Positions 9,383 through 22,100 of a stretch of DNA of 64,000 nucleotides are shown piece by piece. A program made the position numbers and the translations under genes. Source of the stretch: Flavobacterium sp. HJJ (GTDB lineage: Bacteria; Bacteroidota; Bacteroidia; Flavobacteriales; Flavobacteriaceae); the NCBI RefSeq assembly GCF_015351475.1, contig NZ_JADKPR010000005.1, positions 1 to 64,000 on the forward strand. Direction: 5' to 3'. Under the pieces are notes generated by a model, which was given only the letters and a program-made list of their open reading frames with translations, ran no database searches and was not told where the DNA came from. Numbering within the stretch: position 1 is the first letter of the stretch; every line of letters starts with the position of its first letter.

Positions 9383-11332
9383 TTAGAGGGCTGTTATTAT
9401 GAATTCACTGCGTCTGTTTTGCTGGTGTTCTTCTTCTGTACATTTTACGCCGTCAGTACAGTGATTAACTAATTGGGACTCACCGTAGCCTCTAGAGCTT
9501 AATCTGTTTGGACTGATTCCGTTTTTAATTAACCATTCTCTGGTTGATTTAGCTCTTCTCTCAGAAAGTCCTTGATTGTATTTAGAAGATGCCCGGCTGT
9601 CGGTATGGGAACGGATATCTATCATCATGTTTGGATACTGCCCCATTACATCTAATATTTTAGCTAAATCCAATGTGGCTTCAGATCTGATATCTGATTT
9701 ATCCAAATCAAAGTAAATCCATTTGATTCCAAAACATTTGCCTAAATCATCGCCAACTGCGACTTTGCATAACGCTTTTTCAAAGGCCAGATCCAGATGG
9801 GCTTTACAGTCATCTTCTTTTATAGAAACGGTTTTTTCGGTAGTGGCAAAATCTTCTTTTTCGGCTCTTACGCTATAAGTACCGGTGTTTTCTACATCAA
9901 ATGAATACTGTCCGTTCTGATCGGATTCTGTTGTGCTTACAGCCTTGTGCAGGTCATTATAAAGAGTGATTTTTGCATTAGGAATCATTTGAGAATTAAC
10001 AGATTCACTAATGGTCCCATTTAATTCTGGTTTACATTTTCTTTTAAGTCTTTTGGTTTCCAAAAACTGGTAAATATCATCATAGCCTTTTCCGCCCGGT
10101 CTGTTTGATGATAAAAATCCAATACGGCTTTTTGTATTTATCAAATAAGCAAAATCATCTTGAGGAGAGTTTGCATCGGAACCGACATTCATTACCTCAT
10201 TGTATGTGCCATCCGGGTTTATTGTGGCTACAAATATATCGAGACCGCCGAGCCCGGGATGTGTGTCTGAAGCAAAATAAATTTCATTTTCATCGGATAC
10301 AAAAGGAAAAGTTTCTTTGCCGGGAGTATTGATTACGTTTCCCAGATTTACTGGTTTTCCATAAGTCCCGTCACTGTTTATGCTTACTTTATAAATATCG
10401 GATTCACCAAATCCTCCAGGCATATCCGAAACAAAATACAATGTTTTTTCATCAGGACTTAGTGAAGGATGTGCTGTACTGTAATTATTACTGTCAAAAG
10501 GGAGTTCTGCTACATTTGTCCAGTCATTTTTTTCAAAACTTGCTTTGTATATTTTAACTAAAGTAATTTTGCTTTCATCTTTTCCTTTTTTTCCATCCAA
10601 ATAATTATTTCGGGTAAAATACATTGTTTTGCCATCTTTGGTAAAAACGGCACTGGCTTCATGAAATTTTGACCGCACTGCTTTGGAAAATTTTTCTGCT
10701 TTTTGAGGTATCAATGAATCATTGGATAAGCTTGACTGATATAAATTTGTAAAATACTGATCAGTCCACGTATGTTTTCTTTGACCTAAGCTTCCAGTAT
10801 CCCGTGATGAAGTAAAGACTAATTTACTGTCATTGTAAAAGGAGCTTCCATAATCAGAATATTTAGTATTGATTCCGGCATCTTTCATTTTATATCTGCC
10901 GGAATTTGCTTTTATCTTGTCCATGTAATTTACTTCCTTGCTGTAATATTCCCCTTTGCCTTGGTTTCCGGTTTTTTGATTGTAAACTGCCATCATTTCT
11001 TTTGCCTTATCATCCTGTCCAATAGATTTTAGGCAGAAAGCATATCGGTAATAATATTCTGGATCAGCATCTGTTTTTAAGGCAAATAATTTTTCGTACC
11101 ATACGGCAGCTTTGTCCAGTTCGGAATTAAAAAAATAAGCATTGCCTATTTTTTGGTACATATCTGGAGATTCATACCCTTTTTTAGCAACTCTTTCATA
11201 CGTTTTTATGGCATCGATATAAGCATAGCTGTCGTATTTTTTATCTGCACTCGCTATTTTTCCTTTTTGAGCATATATAGATACTGCAAAAAGATTGAGT
11301 ATAGTCAGGTAAAGTATTGCAATGTTTTTCAT
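9383..11332 (-). CDS. OmpA family protein with TPR and PD40 repeats (SprE/PorE-like neighbourhood)
   Basis: The 649-residue protein has a signal peptide (ends YAQ, about residue 22), then TPR-like repeats (to about residue 130), and a WD40/PD40 beta-propeller with repeated TMYFTRNN-, TLYFVSDMPGGFGESDIY- and EIYFASDTHPGLGGLDIF-type blades. A carboxypeptidase-regulatory-like Ig domain follows (NAKITLYNDLHKAVSTTES), and then an OmpA C-terminal peptidoglycan-binding domain (IRSHTDSRASSKYNQGLSERRA, RLSSRGYGESQLVNHC). It should sit in the periplasm, bridging outer membrane complexes to peptidoglycan. It ends a minus-strand set with a giant adhesin, a SprF-like protein and a TPR protein, which suggests a role in adhesin secretion or anchoring. 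Confidence 0.88.
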   Translation of the reverse strand: MKNIAILYLTILNLFAVSIYAQKGKIASADKKYDSYAYIDAIKTYERVAKKGYESPDMYQKIGNAYFFNSELDKAAVWYEKLFALKTDADPEYYYRYAFCLKSIGQDDKAKEMMAVYNQKTGNQGKGEYYSKEVNYMDKIKANSGRYKMKDAGINTKYSDYGSSFYNDSKLVFTSSRDTGSLGQRKHTWTDQYFTNLYQSSLSNDSLIPQKAEKFSKAVRSKFHEASAVFTKDGKTMYFTRNNYLDGKKGKDESKITLVKIYKASFEKNDWTNVAELPFDSNNYSTAHPSLSPDEKTLYFVSDMPGGFGESDIYKVSINSDGTYGKPVNLGNVINTPGKETFPFVSDENEIYFASDTHPGLGGLDIFVATINPDGTYNEVMNVGSDANSPQDDFAYLINTKSRIGFLSSNRPGGKGYDDIYQFLETKRLKRKCKPELNGTISESVNSQMIPNAKITLYNDLHKAVSTTESDQNGQYSFDVENTGTYSVRAEKEDFATTEKTVSIKEDDCKAHLDLAFEKALCKVAVGDDLGKCFGIKWIYFDLDKSDIRSEATLDLAKILDVMGQYPNMMIDIRSHTDSRASSKYNQGLSERRAKSTREWLIKNGISPNRLSSRGYGESQLVNHCTDGVKCTEEEHQQNRRSEFIITAL

Positions 11333-11374
11333 AATCGTTATTTTTAGAAATCTATAAATTGGATTTTGTCAGTA

Positions 11375-12064
11375 TTACTGTCTTGACGTAATACTAGATA
11401 ACTGATTGAATTTTTTTAAAAATTCTTCGGACTTTTGAATGTTTCCTGTTGCTTTTAAAACAATAGAATAGCGGTAATAAAAGTCTGGTTCCAAATTATC
11501 AGTGATGCTGAATAATTTGCTGTAGCATTTTTCAGCTTTTACAAATTCGTCATCAAAGAAATATGCATTGCCTAGTTTTTTCAGCATTTCTACAGATTCA
11601 TATCCTTTATCTGATACTCTTTCGTAGGTTTTTATTATATTGATATAAGCAACGGAACTTTCCTTTTTTGGAGTATCTGATATTGTAAATGAGGCTGATT
11701 TTTTCATATTCATTGACGTGTCGGCTTTGAGCACCGGCTCATCATACTGGATCTGTTCTTCATTTTCATAAATAACAGTTATGACTCTTGTGCCGTTAGG
11801 GCCTAAATCATACGTATTTATCATATCTGGACTGGTTACATCATATTCACTTTTATAACCGCCAAATTTCAAAGAAACGGTTTCTACCACGTGATAACAC
11901 TTTATCTTTCTTACAGTGGCATTAGCCTTAATGCCTGCTGCTGAAAAGGCTGTTTTTGACAGCTTTGCTTTTTTCTCATTTAATACTATCTGGCTTTGCA
12001 CCGGCCAGTAATTAAATGATGATAAACTTACAACCACCATATAAAGGAGCATCTGACTTTTCAT
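11375..12064 (-). CDS. Exported protein with C-terminal TPR, partial paralogue of the OmpA neighbour
   Basis: About 229 residues if started at MKSQMLLYMVVVSLSSF, which gives a signal peptide; an ATG 13 codons earlier lacks that logic. Residues about 30-130 match nothing I recognise (KIKCYHVVETVSLKFGGYK, GTRVITVIYENEEQ). The C-terminal part, from AYINIIKTYERVSDKGYES to FYYRYSIVLKATGNIQKSEE, closely follows the N-terminal TPR of the downstream OmpA protein (AYIDAIKTYERVAKKGYES, YYYRYAFCLKSIGQDDKAKE). It ends right after that TPR, so it looks like a truncated duplicate fused to another N-terminus. It may be a small accessory of the adhesin cluster or a decaying copy. Confidence 0.65.
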   Translation of the reverse strand: MKSQMLLYMVVVSLSSFNYWPVQSQIVLNEKKAKLSKTAFSAAGIKANATVRKIKCYHVVETVSLKFGGYKSEYDVTSPDMINTYDLGPNGTRVITVIYENEEQIQYDEPVLKADTSMNMKKSASFTISDTPKKESSVAYINIIKTYERVSDKGYESVEMLKKLGNAYFFDDEFVKAEKCYSKLFSITDNLEPDFYYRYSIVLKATGNIQKSEEFLKKFNQLSSITSRQ

Positions 12065-12121
12065 GATATCTGTTTTTATATTTTTATATCTAATCCATTT
12101 CATTCTGCTAAACTTTTTGTT

Positions 12122-13033
12122 TTAGAAGAATCTAGGAGTTACCATTTTGCTGTTTTTTTGGAATATTTCATAACGCAGGTATATCTCATGAGATCCAGAG
12201 TTATAATTATCCAGTGCGGTAGTCTCAAAATCATAGGAATAACCCATGTAGAAAGCATCTGAAATCTGAAAGCCAGCCATTGCGCTCACCGCAGCACTCC
12301 ATCTGTAGGACATTCCTAGTGTTAATTTATCAATGAACATAAAATTGGCAGAAACATCGACCTGCAGGGGAGAGCCTTCAACCAGTTTGGTCATAAAAGC
12401 AGGTTTGAATTTAGCTGTAGGAGACAGATCAAAAACATATCCTCCGATTAAGTAGTAATTTATTTTTTCTTTATAAACAGCTACTTCATTATCATTATAA
12501 GCATTTGTTTCAAGTAGACTTGGCATCGAAAATCCAATGTAAGCTTTGTCTGAATGAAGATAAATACCAGCACCAATGTTAGGTGAAAAATCATTTTTAA
12601 AGTTTTGAAAAGAAGGATCTGTCTGATCGCCGGGATTCAGTTTATTTATATCTATGCTGAAAAGATTTGCGGTTGCTTTAATTCCAAATGAAAGATTAAA
12701 CGATTCAGACAAAGGAATAGTATATGAAATGTCTGCTGAAATTGAATTGGAAGTTGAAGGGCCTATTTCATCATTTACAATTGAAAATCCTGCTCCTAGT
12801 TTAGTATTATTGAAAGGAGTATTTACAGATATTGTATTTGTAACCGGTGCACCATCAAGACCAACCCATTGTGTACGATGCAGCGCAAAAAAGCTTAATG
12901 CTCCTCTAGAGCCTGCATATGCTGGATTTACATTTATTGTGTTATACATATATTGAGTGTATTGAGCATCTTGCTGCGCAAAACCTGCAATGGCTGTAAA
13001 CACCATAACGATTGAGAATAGTTTTGTTTTCAT
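12122..13033 (-). CDS. PorP/SprF family outer membrane protein
   Basis: The 303-residue protein has a signal peptide (ends GFAQQ) followed by the family start DAQYTQYMYNTINVNPAYAGSRG. The sequence then alternates amphipathic strands of a beta-barrel and ends with YEIFQKNSKMVTPRFF, an aromatic outer membrane terminus. SprF-type proteins are the specific partners of type IX cargo with type B C-terminal domains. The gene directly follows a giant protein with exactly such a domain, so it is probably the dedicated export or anchoring factor for that adhesin. Confidence 0.92.
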   Translation of the reverse strand: MKTKLFSIVMVFTAIAGFAQQDAQYTQYMYNTINVNPAYAGSRGALSFFALHRTQWVGLDGAPVTNTISVNTPFNNTKLGAGFSIVNDEIGPSTSNSISADISYTIPLSESFNLSFGIKATANLFSIDINKLNPGDQTDPSFQNFKNDFSPNIGAGIYLHSDKAYIGFSMPSLLETNAYNDNEVAVYKEKINYYLIGGYVFDLSPTAKFKPAFMTKLVEGSPLQVDVSANFMFIDKLTLGMSYRWSAAVSAMAGFQISDAFYMGYSYDFETTALDNYNSGSHEIYLRYEIFQKNSKMVTPRFF

Positions 13034-13133
13034 AATTCGTTTTTTGTTGGTTTACAATGGCTATTTTTTATGATAGCTGAGTTTTGAGGATATATCTTAT
13101 TTCATGTTGTTTTTTTAATAAATAAGAAGCTTT

Positions 13134-13160
13134 ACTCTGAGCCTTGTAGGGACTCAGAGT
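13134..13160 (-). other. Hairpin between the giant adhesin and SprF-like genes
   Basis: ACTCTGAG and CTCAGAGT form a perfect 8-bp stem with an 11-base loop, 12 bp after the adhesin stop. In the minus-strand direction no T-tract follows; the T-tract lies on the plus-strand side. It may stabilise the 3' end of the adhesin message or attenuate read-through into the SprF-like gene. Confidence 0.55.
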
Positions 13161-13172
13161 GTTTTTTGCTGC

Positions 13173-16100
13173 TTATTTTACTAAATACAAATAGCCGTCT
13201 TTTTTGATATTTTGAGTTTGGCCTACACCGTCAACGGTATCGTAGCTGATGATGTAAAAGTAGGTTCCGGTAGGTAAGCCTTCATTTTTATTGACCGTTG
13301 TTCTTCCTTCTGATCTGCCTCTAAAAGCATTGCCGGCATTATCATAATTTTCTCTTTCAAAAACCAAAATTCCCCAGCGGTTGTAGATTTCTACTTTGAC
13401 GTTTTTGTAGCAGGCGTTATCTTCTAGGTTTTCGATCTGGAAGTAATCGTTTTTGCCGTCTTCATTAGCTGAAAGCGCATTATGAATAATGATATTTTTA
13501 CATGGGAGTACTTTACAGTCATCATTGATGCCCATAGTAAGGAATATGCTTCTTGGACAGTTGCCGCCAATTTTGTATTCATATTTGTATTGGCCAATAG
13601 GTATTCCGATTGCGTTTAGAAAATTGCCAGTTAGTCCTCCTGTATTATCGGTATCAACCCAGCTTCCGTTAACTGCTGTGCCTTCAGGCAACAAGCTGTT
13701 CAAATCAATAGGAGTTGTGTCGGCATTACAAAATGCTGAACCGTTAATTGTAACAGGTTCAATTCCTGCAATATTGATTGTAATAGTTGATGTAGAGCAG
13801 TTTGTTGGATTTGCTGCTTCACAAATCTGATAGTCAAATGTATATTGCCCAGCAGCTACACCGTCTTTGAAGGAAATAGCGCCATTTGTATCTATATCAA
13901 TGAATTGAGCCAAACTGGTTAGTAGTTTAAATTTTAAATCACTAATATTTGCAGGAGCACCATTGAGTAAATCATTGGTCAGCGCGTTTCGCACTTCATT
14001 GGCAATAGAACATTGAGTTACACTATAAGTATCTGGATTTGCTTTTATTACAAGCGGGATGTTGGTAACGTTAATAGTAACAATTGCAGTATCACAATTA
14101 CCATTATCTGCTTTTTCACATATCTGATAGGTCAAAGTATAAATTCCGGTAGGAGTATTTGCTTTTATATCAACAGAACCGTCTGTGTTTAAGGTTATGC
14201 CTCCTTTTGGATCAGGAACCAAAACTGATAAGGTAACATCTGCTGGATTTAAGGCTAGAGTGTTTAACGTATCGTTTTTAAATACAGTTACAATGTTTTT
14301 AACACCAGTTAATCCTTCAAGTGTAGCAGCAGCGTCATCAGCAGCATTAATTGTAAATGTCGGTCTAGATGTACAGAATGGATCTGCCGGCGGATAACTT
14401 ACTGTGATTGTCTGGCTTGGATTTAATGTAAATGTTATGTTGGCAGTTGGTCTAAGACCTTCAAAGCCATCAGCTGTTTCACTCCATTTTCCATCTGCAA
14501 AAACCCACCCAGGCCAGTCGGTGCCGTTTCCATTTTGATCTACTGTAGCTCCAGGCCATAATACTTTACCGTTTAATGGCAGATTAGTCATTGTTGCAAT
14601 TACATTATTATTGCTGTCAGCCCAAGTTAATGTCAATCCATTTACTGGTGTGAAATTATCTGCGGTTGCTGTATAACTGAAGTAAGGAACATCATTGATA
14701 CAGATTGCTTCACCCGATATTTTCATAGTTGGAGCCTCTATAGTAACAGTTACAGTGGCAGTATCACAATTGGTGCTGTTTAATTTTTCACAAATTTGAT
14801 AAGTCATTGTTTGTATACCGACAGGTGCATTCGCTAATACATCTATTGAACCGTCAGGATTCATCTGTAAGTATGGATTTGATGTTACACTTGTTAAAAC
14901 TACATCAGTAGGATTTACAGCTAGTGCATTCAAAGTGTCATTTGTGAAAACGTTAATAACATTTGCTGTAATTTGATTAACACCTACAACTGTTCCAGCA
15001 TTGTCATCGACAGCATTAATTGGATTCGTATTTTCGTTAACAACTGCATCGTCTGTAGCACTGACAGGAGTGTTATTTGGAGTCAATCCATCAGCTGTGG
15101 CGACATTGGTAATGGTGCCTTTGTTTAAATCCTCTTGTGTTACTGTGTAGCTTTGTGAATATTCAGAGCTTGCGCCCGGTGCTAAAACTTCAATAATTGT
15201 ATCCAATCCTGTTAATGGATCTTTAACATCTATCTGATGTAAAGTTACATTACCAGTATTTTTTATATTTATCGTATAGTTTATTACATTTCCAACAGCG
15301 CTAAAACTAGTGGTTGCCGCAGTTTTTACAACAGTTAATCCTGGATTAATACAAAAAGTAATTACATTAGGATTGTTATTGGTCGATAAGTTGCCAGATT
15401 GGTCGGTTACTACTGCATTATTTGGTGCGGTACCATTAACAGTAGCCTGATTGGTAATAGTTCCATTATCAATATCGGCTTGGGTTACACTATAAGTGGC
15501 TTTATAGATCCAAGTTTCGTTAACCTCTAAAATACTGTTACTGTTGGCATCACCGCTTTGTAGTGCAATTGCAGATAATCCAGCATGCGGATCAATAACA
15601 GCTACATTGTGTAAACTTACATTTCCAAGATTAGTCACAGTAAAGGTATAAGTTACCACACTGCCTACTGCTAGAGATGCACATCCATTTTCACCAGTCG
15701 CAATGTCATTGTTTTTAACTAAAGCGATTCCAGAATTAGTACAGATAGGAATTACATTAGGATTATTATTTGTTGGCAGATTACCAGATTGGTCGGTTAC
15801 TATTGTATTATTTGGTGCAGTACCATTAACTGTGGCCTGATTGGTAATAGTTCCATTATCAATATCAGCTTGGGTTACATTATAAGTGGCTTTATAAATC
15901 CAAGTTTCGTTAACCTCTAAAATACTGTTATTGTTAGTATCACCGCTTTGCATTGCAATAGCAGATAATCCGGCATGAGGATCAATAACAGCTACATTGT
16001 GTAAACTTACATTCCCAGTATTAGTAACGGTAAAGGTGTAAGTCACTATACTGCCAACTGCTAGAGAAGCACATCCATTTTCACCAGTCGCAATGTCATT

Positions 16101-19100
16101 GTTTTTAACTAATGCAATGCCTGGATTAGTACAGATAATAATTACATTCGGAGTATTATTTGTGGATAAGTTGCCAGATTGGTCTGTTACTGCTGCATTA
16201 TTTGGTGCGTTACCATTAACTGTGGCCTGATTGGTAATAGTTCCATTATCAATATCAGCTTGGGTTACATTATAAGTGGCTTTATAAATCCAAGTTTCGT
16301 TAACCTCTAAAATACTGTTATTGTTAGTATCACCGCTTTGCATTGCAATAGCAGATAATCCGACATGAGGATCAATAACAGCTACATTGTGTAAACTTAC
16401 ATTCCCAGTATTAGTAACGGTAAAGGTGTAAGTCACTATACTGCCAACTGCAAGAGTCGCGCATCCATTTTCTCCAGCTGTTATATCGTTAGTTTTAACT
16501 AAAGCGATACTTGGATTGGTACAGATAGTAATTACGTTAGGAGTATTGTTAGTGGATAAGTTACCAGATTGGTCGGTTACTACTGCATTATTAGGCGGAG
16601 TGCCATTAACAGTGGCCTGATTGGTAATAGATCCGCTGTCAATGTCAGCTTGAGTTACATTGTATGTGGCTTTATAAATCCAAGTTTCGTTAACCTCTAA
16701 AATACTGTTATTGTTAGTATCGCCGCTTTGCATTGCAATGGCAGATAATCCGGTGTGTGGATCAGCAACAGCTACATTGTGCAGACTTACATTTCCAGGA
16801 TTAGTCACAGTGAAAGTATAAGTCACCACACTGCCAACTGCTAGAGCAGCACATCCATTTTCTCCAGCTGTAATATCATTGGTTTTAACTAAAGCAATTT
16901 TAGGATTGGTACAAATTGGAATTACATTAGGAGCATTATTAGTGGATAAGTTACCAGATAAGTCAGTTACCGTAGTATTATTAGGCGAAAGACCATTAAC
17001 AGTGGCTTGATTGGTAATAGTTCCAGTATCAATATCAGCTTGGGTTACACTATAGGTTGCTTTATAAATCCAGGTTTCGTTAACCTCTAAAATGCTGTTA
17101 TTGTTAGTATCACCGCTTTGCATTGCAATGGCAGATAATCCGGCATGAGGGTCAGCAACAGCTACATTATGTAAACTTACATTTCCAGGATTAGTCACTG
17201 TAAAAGTATAAGTTACTACACTGCCAACTGCTAGAACAGCGCATCCATTTTCTCCAATAGTTATATCATTGGTTTTAACTAAAGCGATTTTAGGAGACTG
17301 AGTCAGCTGTGTAATAGTACAATCAGGACAGTCGGGTTTAATTGGACAGGAAGTACATGGAGTAGGGTCAGAAGAAGTATCTGTTACAGGATTACTGTTT
17401 GGATCTTTGGAGGTTACAGTTGCCAAATTGTAAACATAACCAGTGTCAATATCTCCCTGAGTGATAGTGTGTGAACCGGAGAATGCAGCTGAATCAGTAG
17501 CTCCAACTGCCAATACTGCTATTGGTCCACCGGTAATCACTGCATTGTTATCAGTAACAGTAACATTAGTTAATGTCACGTTTCCAGTATTTTTGACTAC
17601 AAAATTATAAGTAACTACGTCTCCAACATTTGTAATTCCATCATGATTACTATCTACATAAGTACCATCTTTTGTAATTGTAATTTCAGGGAATTGAATT
17701 AATAGTGTTTCAGTAGGAATGTCATTATCAATAGCAGTTCCAGATACATCTGTTACATTTTTATTTTCAGTATCTTTTCCTAAAGCTGTGGCTGAGTTTA
17801 TTACTTTTCCAGCATTAATGTCATTCTGTGTCAATGTATAAGTACCGGTTACAGTATTGTTTGCAGCTCCTGCAGCAATTAAAGCTATTGGATTTCCGGT
17901 AATATTTATTGCACCAAGTAAAGGGTCACTGATAATTACATTTGTTACATCTACATTTCCTGTATTGGTTACTGTAAATGTGTAATTCACTTTTTCGCCA
18001 GCCTGTGCAAAACCATCTCCATTGGTATCAATGAAAAGACCTTTTTTAACAAGGGCAATTCCAGATTCAGTAATAGTGTATTGTTTGTTTATTATACATC
18101 CTTTAGCATCTTTTATTTCCACAGAATAAGTGCCTTTTGGTAAATTACTTAAATCTTTTGTTGCAGTAAGATTTGACCAAGTATAAGTGTAAGGAGAAGT
18201 GCCTCCTATAACAGTTTGAGCGATAGAACCATTACTGCATCCTACGCAGTTATTGTTATTTATAATTACTGCGGAAGCGCTTAAAACAGCTGCTGGCTGA
18301 GTGATTGTTACTACCTGATTTGTAGTACATCCGTTGGCGTCTTTTACAGTAATAGTATAAGAGCCAACTGTAAGACCTCCGAAAGTACCGCTGGAAACAA
18401 ATGTTGTTCCGTCTTTAGCATAAGTATAAGGCGAAGTTCCGTTGGCTCCGGCCACAGTTACACTGGCAGTACTGTCTCCAAAACAAAACACATTAGTCTG
18501 TGCAGTGATGGATGCTGTAAGTGCGGCTACAGGCTGTGTGATAGTCACTGGCTGAGTTGTAGTACACCCGTTAGCATCTTTTACAGTAATAGTGTAAGAT
18601 CCGGCTGTAAGACCGCTGAAAGTACCGCTGGAAACGAATGTTGTTCCGTTTTTAGAGTAAGTATAAGGACTGGTTCCGTTAGCTCCAGCTACTGTCACGC
18701 TTGCAGTACTGTTTCCAAAACAAAGTACATTCGTCTGTGCAGTAATGGATGCTGTAAGTGCAGCCGCTGGCTGAGTGATAGTCACGGCTTGAGTTGTAGT
18801 ACAGCCATTAGCATCTTTCACTGTGATAGTGTAAGGACCTGCTGTAAGACCGCTGAAAATACCGCTTCCGCTAAAGGTTGTTCCGTCTTTGGAATAGGTA
18901 TAAGGCGAAGTTCCATTGGCTCCTGCCACAGTTACACTTGCAGTATTGTTTCCGAAACAAAGCACGTTGGTCTGTGCAGTGATCGATGCAGTAAGTCCAG
19001 CTGCCGGCTGAGTAATAGCCACGGCTTGTGTTGTAATACATCCGTTAGCATCTTTTACAGTAATAGTATAGGGGCCTGCAGCAAGACCGCTGAAAGTACC

Positions 19101-22100
19101 GCTTCCGCTAAAGGCTGTTCCGTCTTTGGAATAGGTATAAGGTGAAGTTCCGTTAGCACCAGCTATTGTTACACTTGCAGTACTGTTGCCGAAGCAAAGT
19201 ACATTAGTCTGTGCAGTAATAGATGCTGTAAGTGCGGCAACTGGCTGGGTGATACTCACGGCTTGAGTTGTGATACATCCATTAGCATCTTTTACAGTAA
19301 TAGTATAAGGACCTGCTGTAAGACCATTGAAAGTACCGCTGGAAACAAAGATTGTTCCGTTTTTTGAATAGGTGTAAGGAGAGGTTCCATTAGCACCTGC
19401 TACTGTTACACTTGCAGTACTGTTTCCGAAACAAAGAACATTAGTCTGAGCTGTTATAGATGCAGTAAGCGCTGCTGCTGGCTGAGTAATCGTTACTGAT
19501 TGATTTGTAATACATCCATTGGAGTCTTTTACAGTGATAGTATAAGCCCCTGCAGCAAGACCGCTGAAAGTACCGCTGGAAACAAATGTTGCTCCGTTTT
19601 TTGAATAGGTGTAAGGAGAGGTTCCATTGGCTCCTGCTACTGTTACGCTCGCAGTACTATTTCCGAAGCAAAGAACATTAGTCTGTGTAGTGATCGATGC
19701 AGTAAGCGTCGCATCTGGCTGTGTAATAGTCACGGCTTGTGTTGTAGTACAGCTGTTAGCATCTTTTACGGTGATAGTATAAGAATCTGCTGAAAGACCG
19801 CTGAAAATACCGCTTCCGCTAAAGGTTGTTCCATCTTTGGAATAAGTATAAGGCGAAGTTCCATTGGCTCCAGCTACAGTTACACTGGCAGTACTGTTTC
19901 CAAAGCAAAGCACATTGGTCTGTGCAGTAATGGATGCGGTGAGTGCAGCTAAAGGCTGTGTAATAGTTACGGCTTGAGTTGTGGTACAGCCATTAGCATC
20001 TTTTACGGTGATAGTATAAGAACCTGCTGTAAGACTGTTGAAAATACCGCTTCCGCTAAAGGTTATTCCATCTTTGGAATAGGTATAAGGTGAAGTTCCA
20101 TTGGCTCCAGCTACTGTCACACTTGCAGTGCTGTTTCCGAAGCAAAGCACATTAGTCTGTGCAGTGATGGATGCTGTAAGCGCCGCAGCTGGCTGTGTGA
20201 TAGTCACTGCCTGAGTTGTGGTACAGCCATTGGCATCTTTTACTGTGATAGTATAAGGGCCGGCTGAAAGACCGCTGAAAGTACCGCTTCCGCTAAAGGT
20301 AATTCCATCTTTAGCATAAGTATAAGGCGAAGTTCCATTGCCTCCTGCTACTGTTACGCTCGCAGTACTGTTTCCGAAGCAAAGTACATTAGTCTGTGCA
20401 GTAATGGATGCTGTAAGCGCCGCTGCTGGCTGTGTGATAGTCACTGCCTGAGTTGTAGTACAGCCATTGGCATCTTTTACTGTGATAGTATAAGAACCGG
20501 CTGAAAGACCGCTGAAAGTGCCACTTCCGCTAAATGTAATTCCGTCTTTAGCATAAGTATAGGGAGAAGTTCCGTTAGCTCCTGCTACTGTTACGCTTGC
20601 AGTGCTGTTGCCGAAACAAAGAACATTAGTCTGCGCAGTGATCGATGCAGTAAGCGCCGCATCTGGCTGTGTGATAGTCACTGGCTGAGTTGTGGTACAT
20701 CCGTTGGCATCTTTTACAGTAATAGTATAAGAACCTGCAGTAAGACCGCTGAATACACCGCTGGAAACAAATGTTGTTCCATCTTTAGCATAAGTATAAG
20801 GCGAAGTTCCATTGGCACCAGCTACTGTTACACTTGCAGTACTGTTTCCGAAACAAAGCACATTAGTCTGTGCAGTGATGGATGCTGTAAGCCCAGCTGC
20901 CGGCTGAGTAATTGTTACGGCCTGAGTTGTGGTACATCCGCTGGCATCTTTTACAGTGATAGTATAAGAACCTGCAGTAAGACTGCTGAAAGTACCATTT
21001 CCGCTAAATGTAATTCCGTCTTTAGCATAAGTATAAGGAGAAGTTCCATTGGCTCCTGCTACAGTTACACTTGCAGTACTATTTCCGAAGCAAAGCACAT
21101 TGGTCTGTGCAGTGATGGATGCTGTAAGTGTGGCTGTTGGCTGAGTAATAGTTACGGCCTGAGTTGTAGTGCAACCGTTGGCATCTTTTACTGTAATAGT
21201 ATAAGAACCGGCAGTAAGACCGCTGAATACACCACTTGAAACAAAAGTTGTTCCGTCTTTAGCATAAGTATAAGGTCCAGTTCCGTTGGCTCCTGCTACT
21301 GTTACGCTCGCAGTGCTGTTGCCGAAGCAAAGCACATTGGTCTGTGCAGTAATGGAAGCAGTAAGTGCCGCTGCTGGCTGAGTAATAGTTACGGCCTGAG
21401 TTGTAGTACATCCGTTAGCATCTTTTACAGTAATAGTATAAGGACCTGCTGAAAGACCACTGAATACACCGCTTGCTACAAAAGTTGTTCCGTCTTTAGC
21501 ATAAGTATATGGCCCAGTTCCGTTGGCACCTTCAATAGTTACACTTCCAGTGTTATTTCCAAAACAAAGCACATTGGTCTGTGCGGTAATAGATGCTGCA
21601 AGCGCAGTTGCTGGCTGAATAAGAGTTACTGTCAGTTCTTGAGAAGGACAATTATTTGCGCCTTTTACAATTACTTTATATACTCCAGCTTTTAAACCTG
21701 TCTGATCTTCTGCTGTTGCATTAACTCCTGTTCCTGTCCAGGCATATGTGTATGGAGCGCCGCCACCGCCTGCAGGAGTAATGTTTATTGCGCCGGTAGA
21801 AGCATTATTACACAAAACATCAGTTTGTGTAAAAGTTACAGTCGCAGCTTGTGAGACTGTTACTGTGGCCTCACTTGTTACAATATTACTGCCGCTGCAT
21901 AAACCGGAATTTGAAAAAACAGCTCTGTATTTAGTGGTGGCAGTTAAATTTGTGGCTGTCAAAGTTGTTGTAGTATTGGCTATTGGTGACCAAACTGTAA
22001 ACGGGCTTACTGAAGACTGCCATTGGACAATTGAAGAACCGCTTGCAAGACCGCTGACTGTTAAAACGGTGCTGTTTGTTCCAGAGCATACTGTAGCATT

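Noticed and set aside
18789..19145. Plus-strand frame of 118 codons, and similar ones at 21748-22242, 13489-13830 and 14185-14397, opposite the adhesin gene
   Set aside because: They lie within the repeat-rich adhesin coding sequence. The first has an obvious internal periodicity caused by the 237-bp repeats, and none has recognisable domains.
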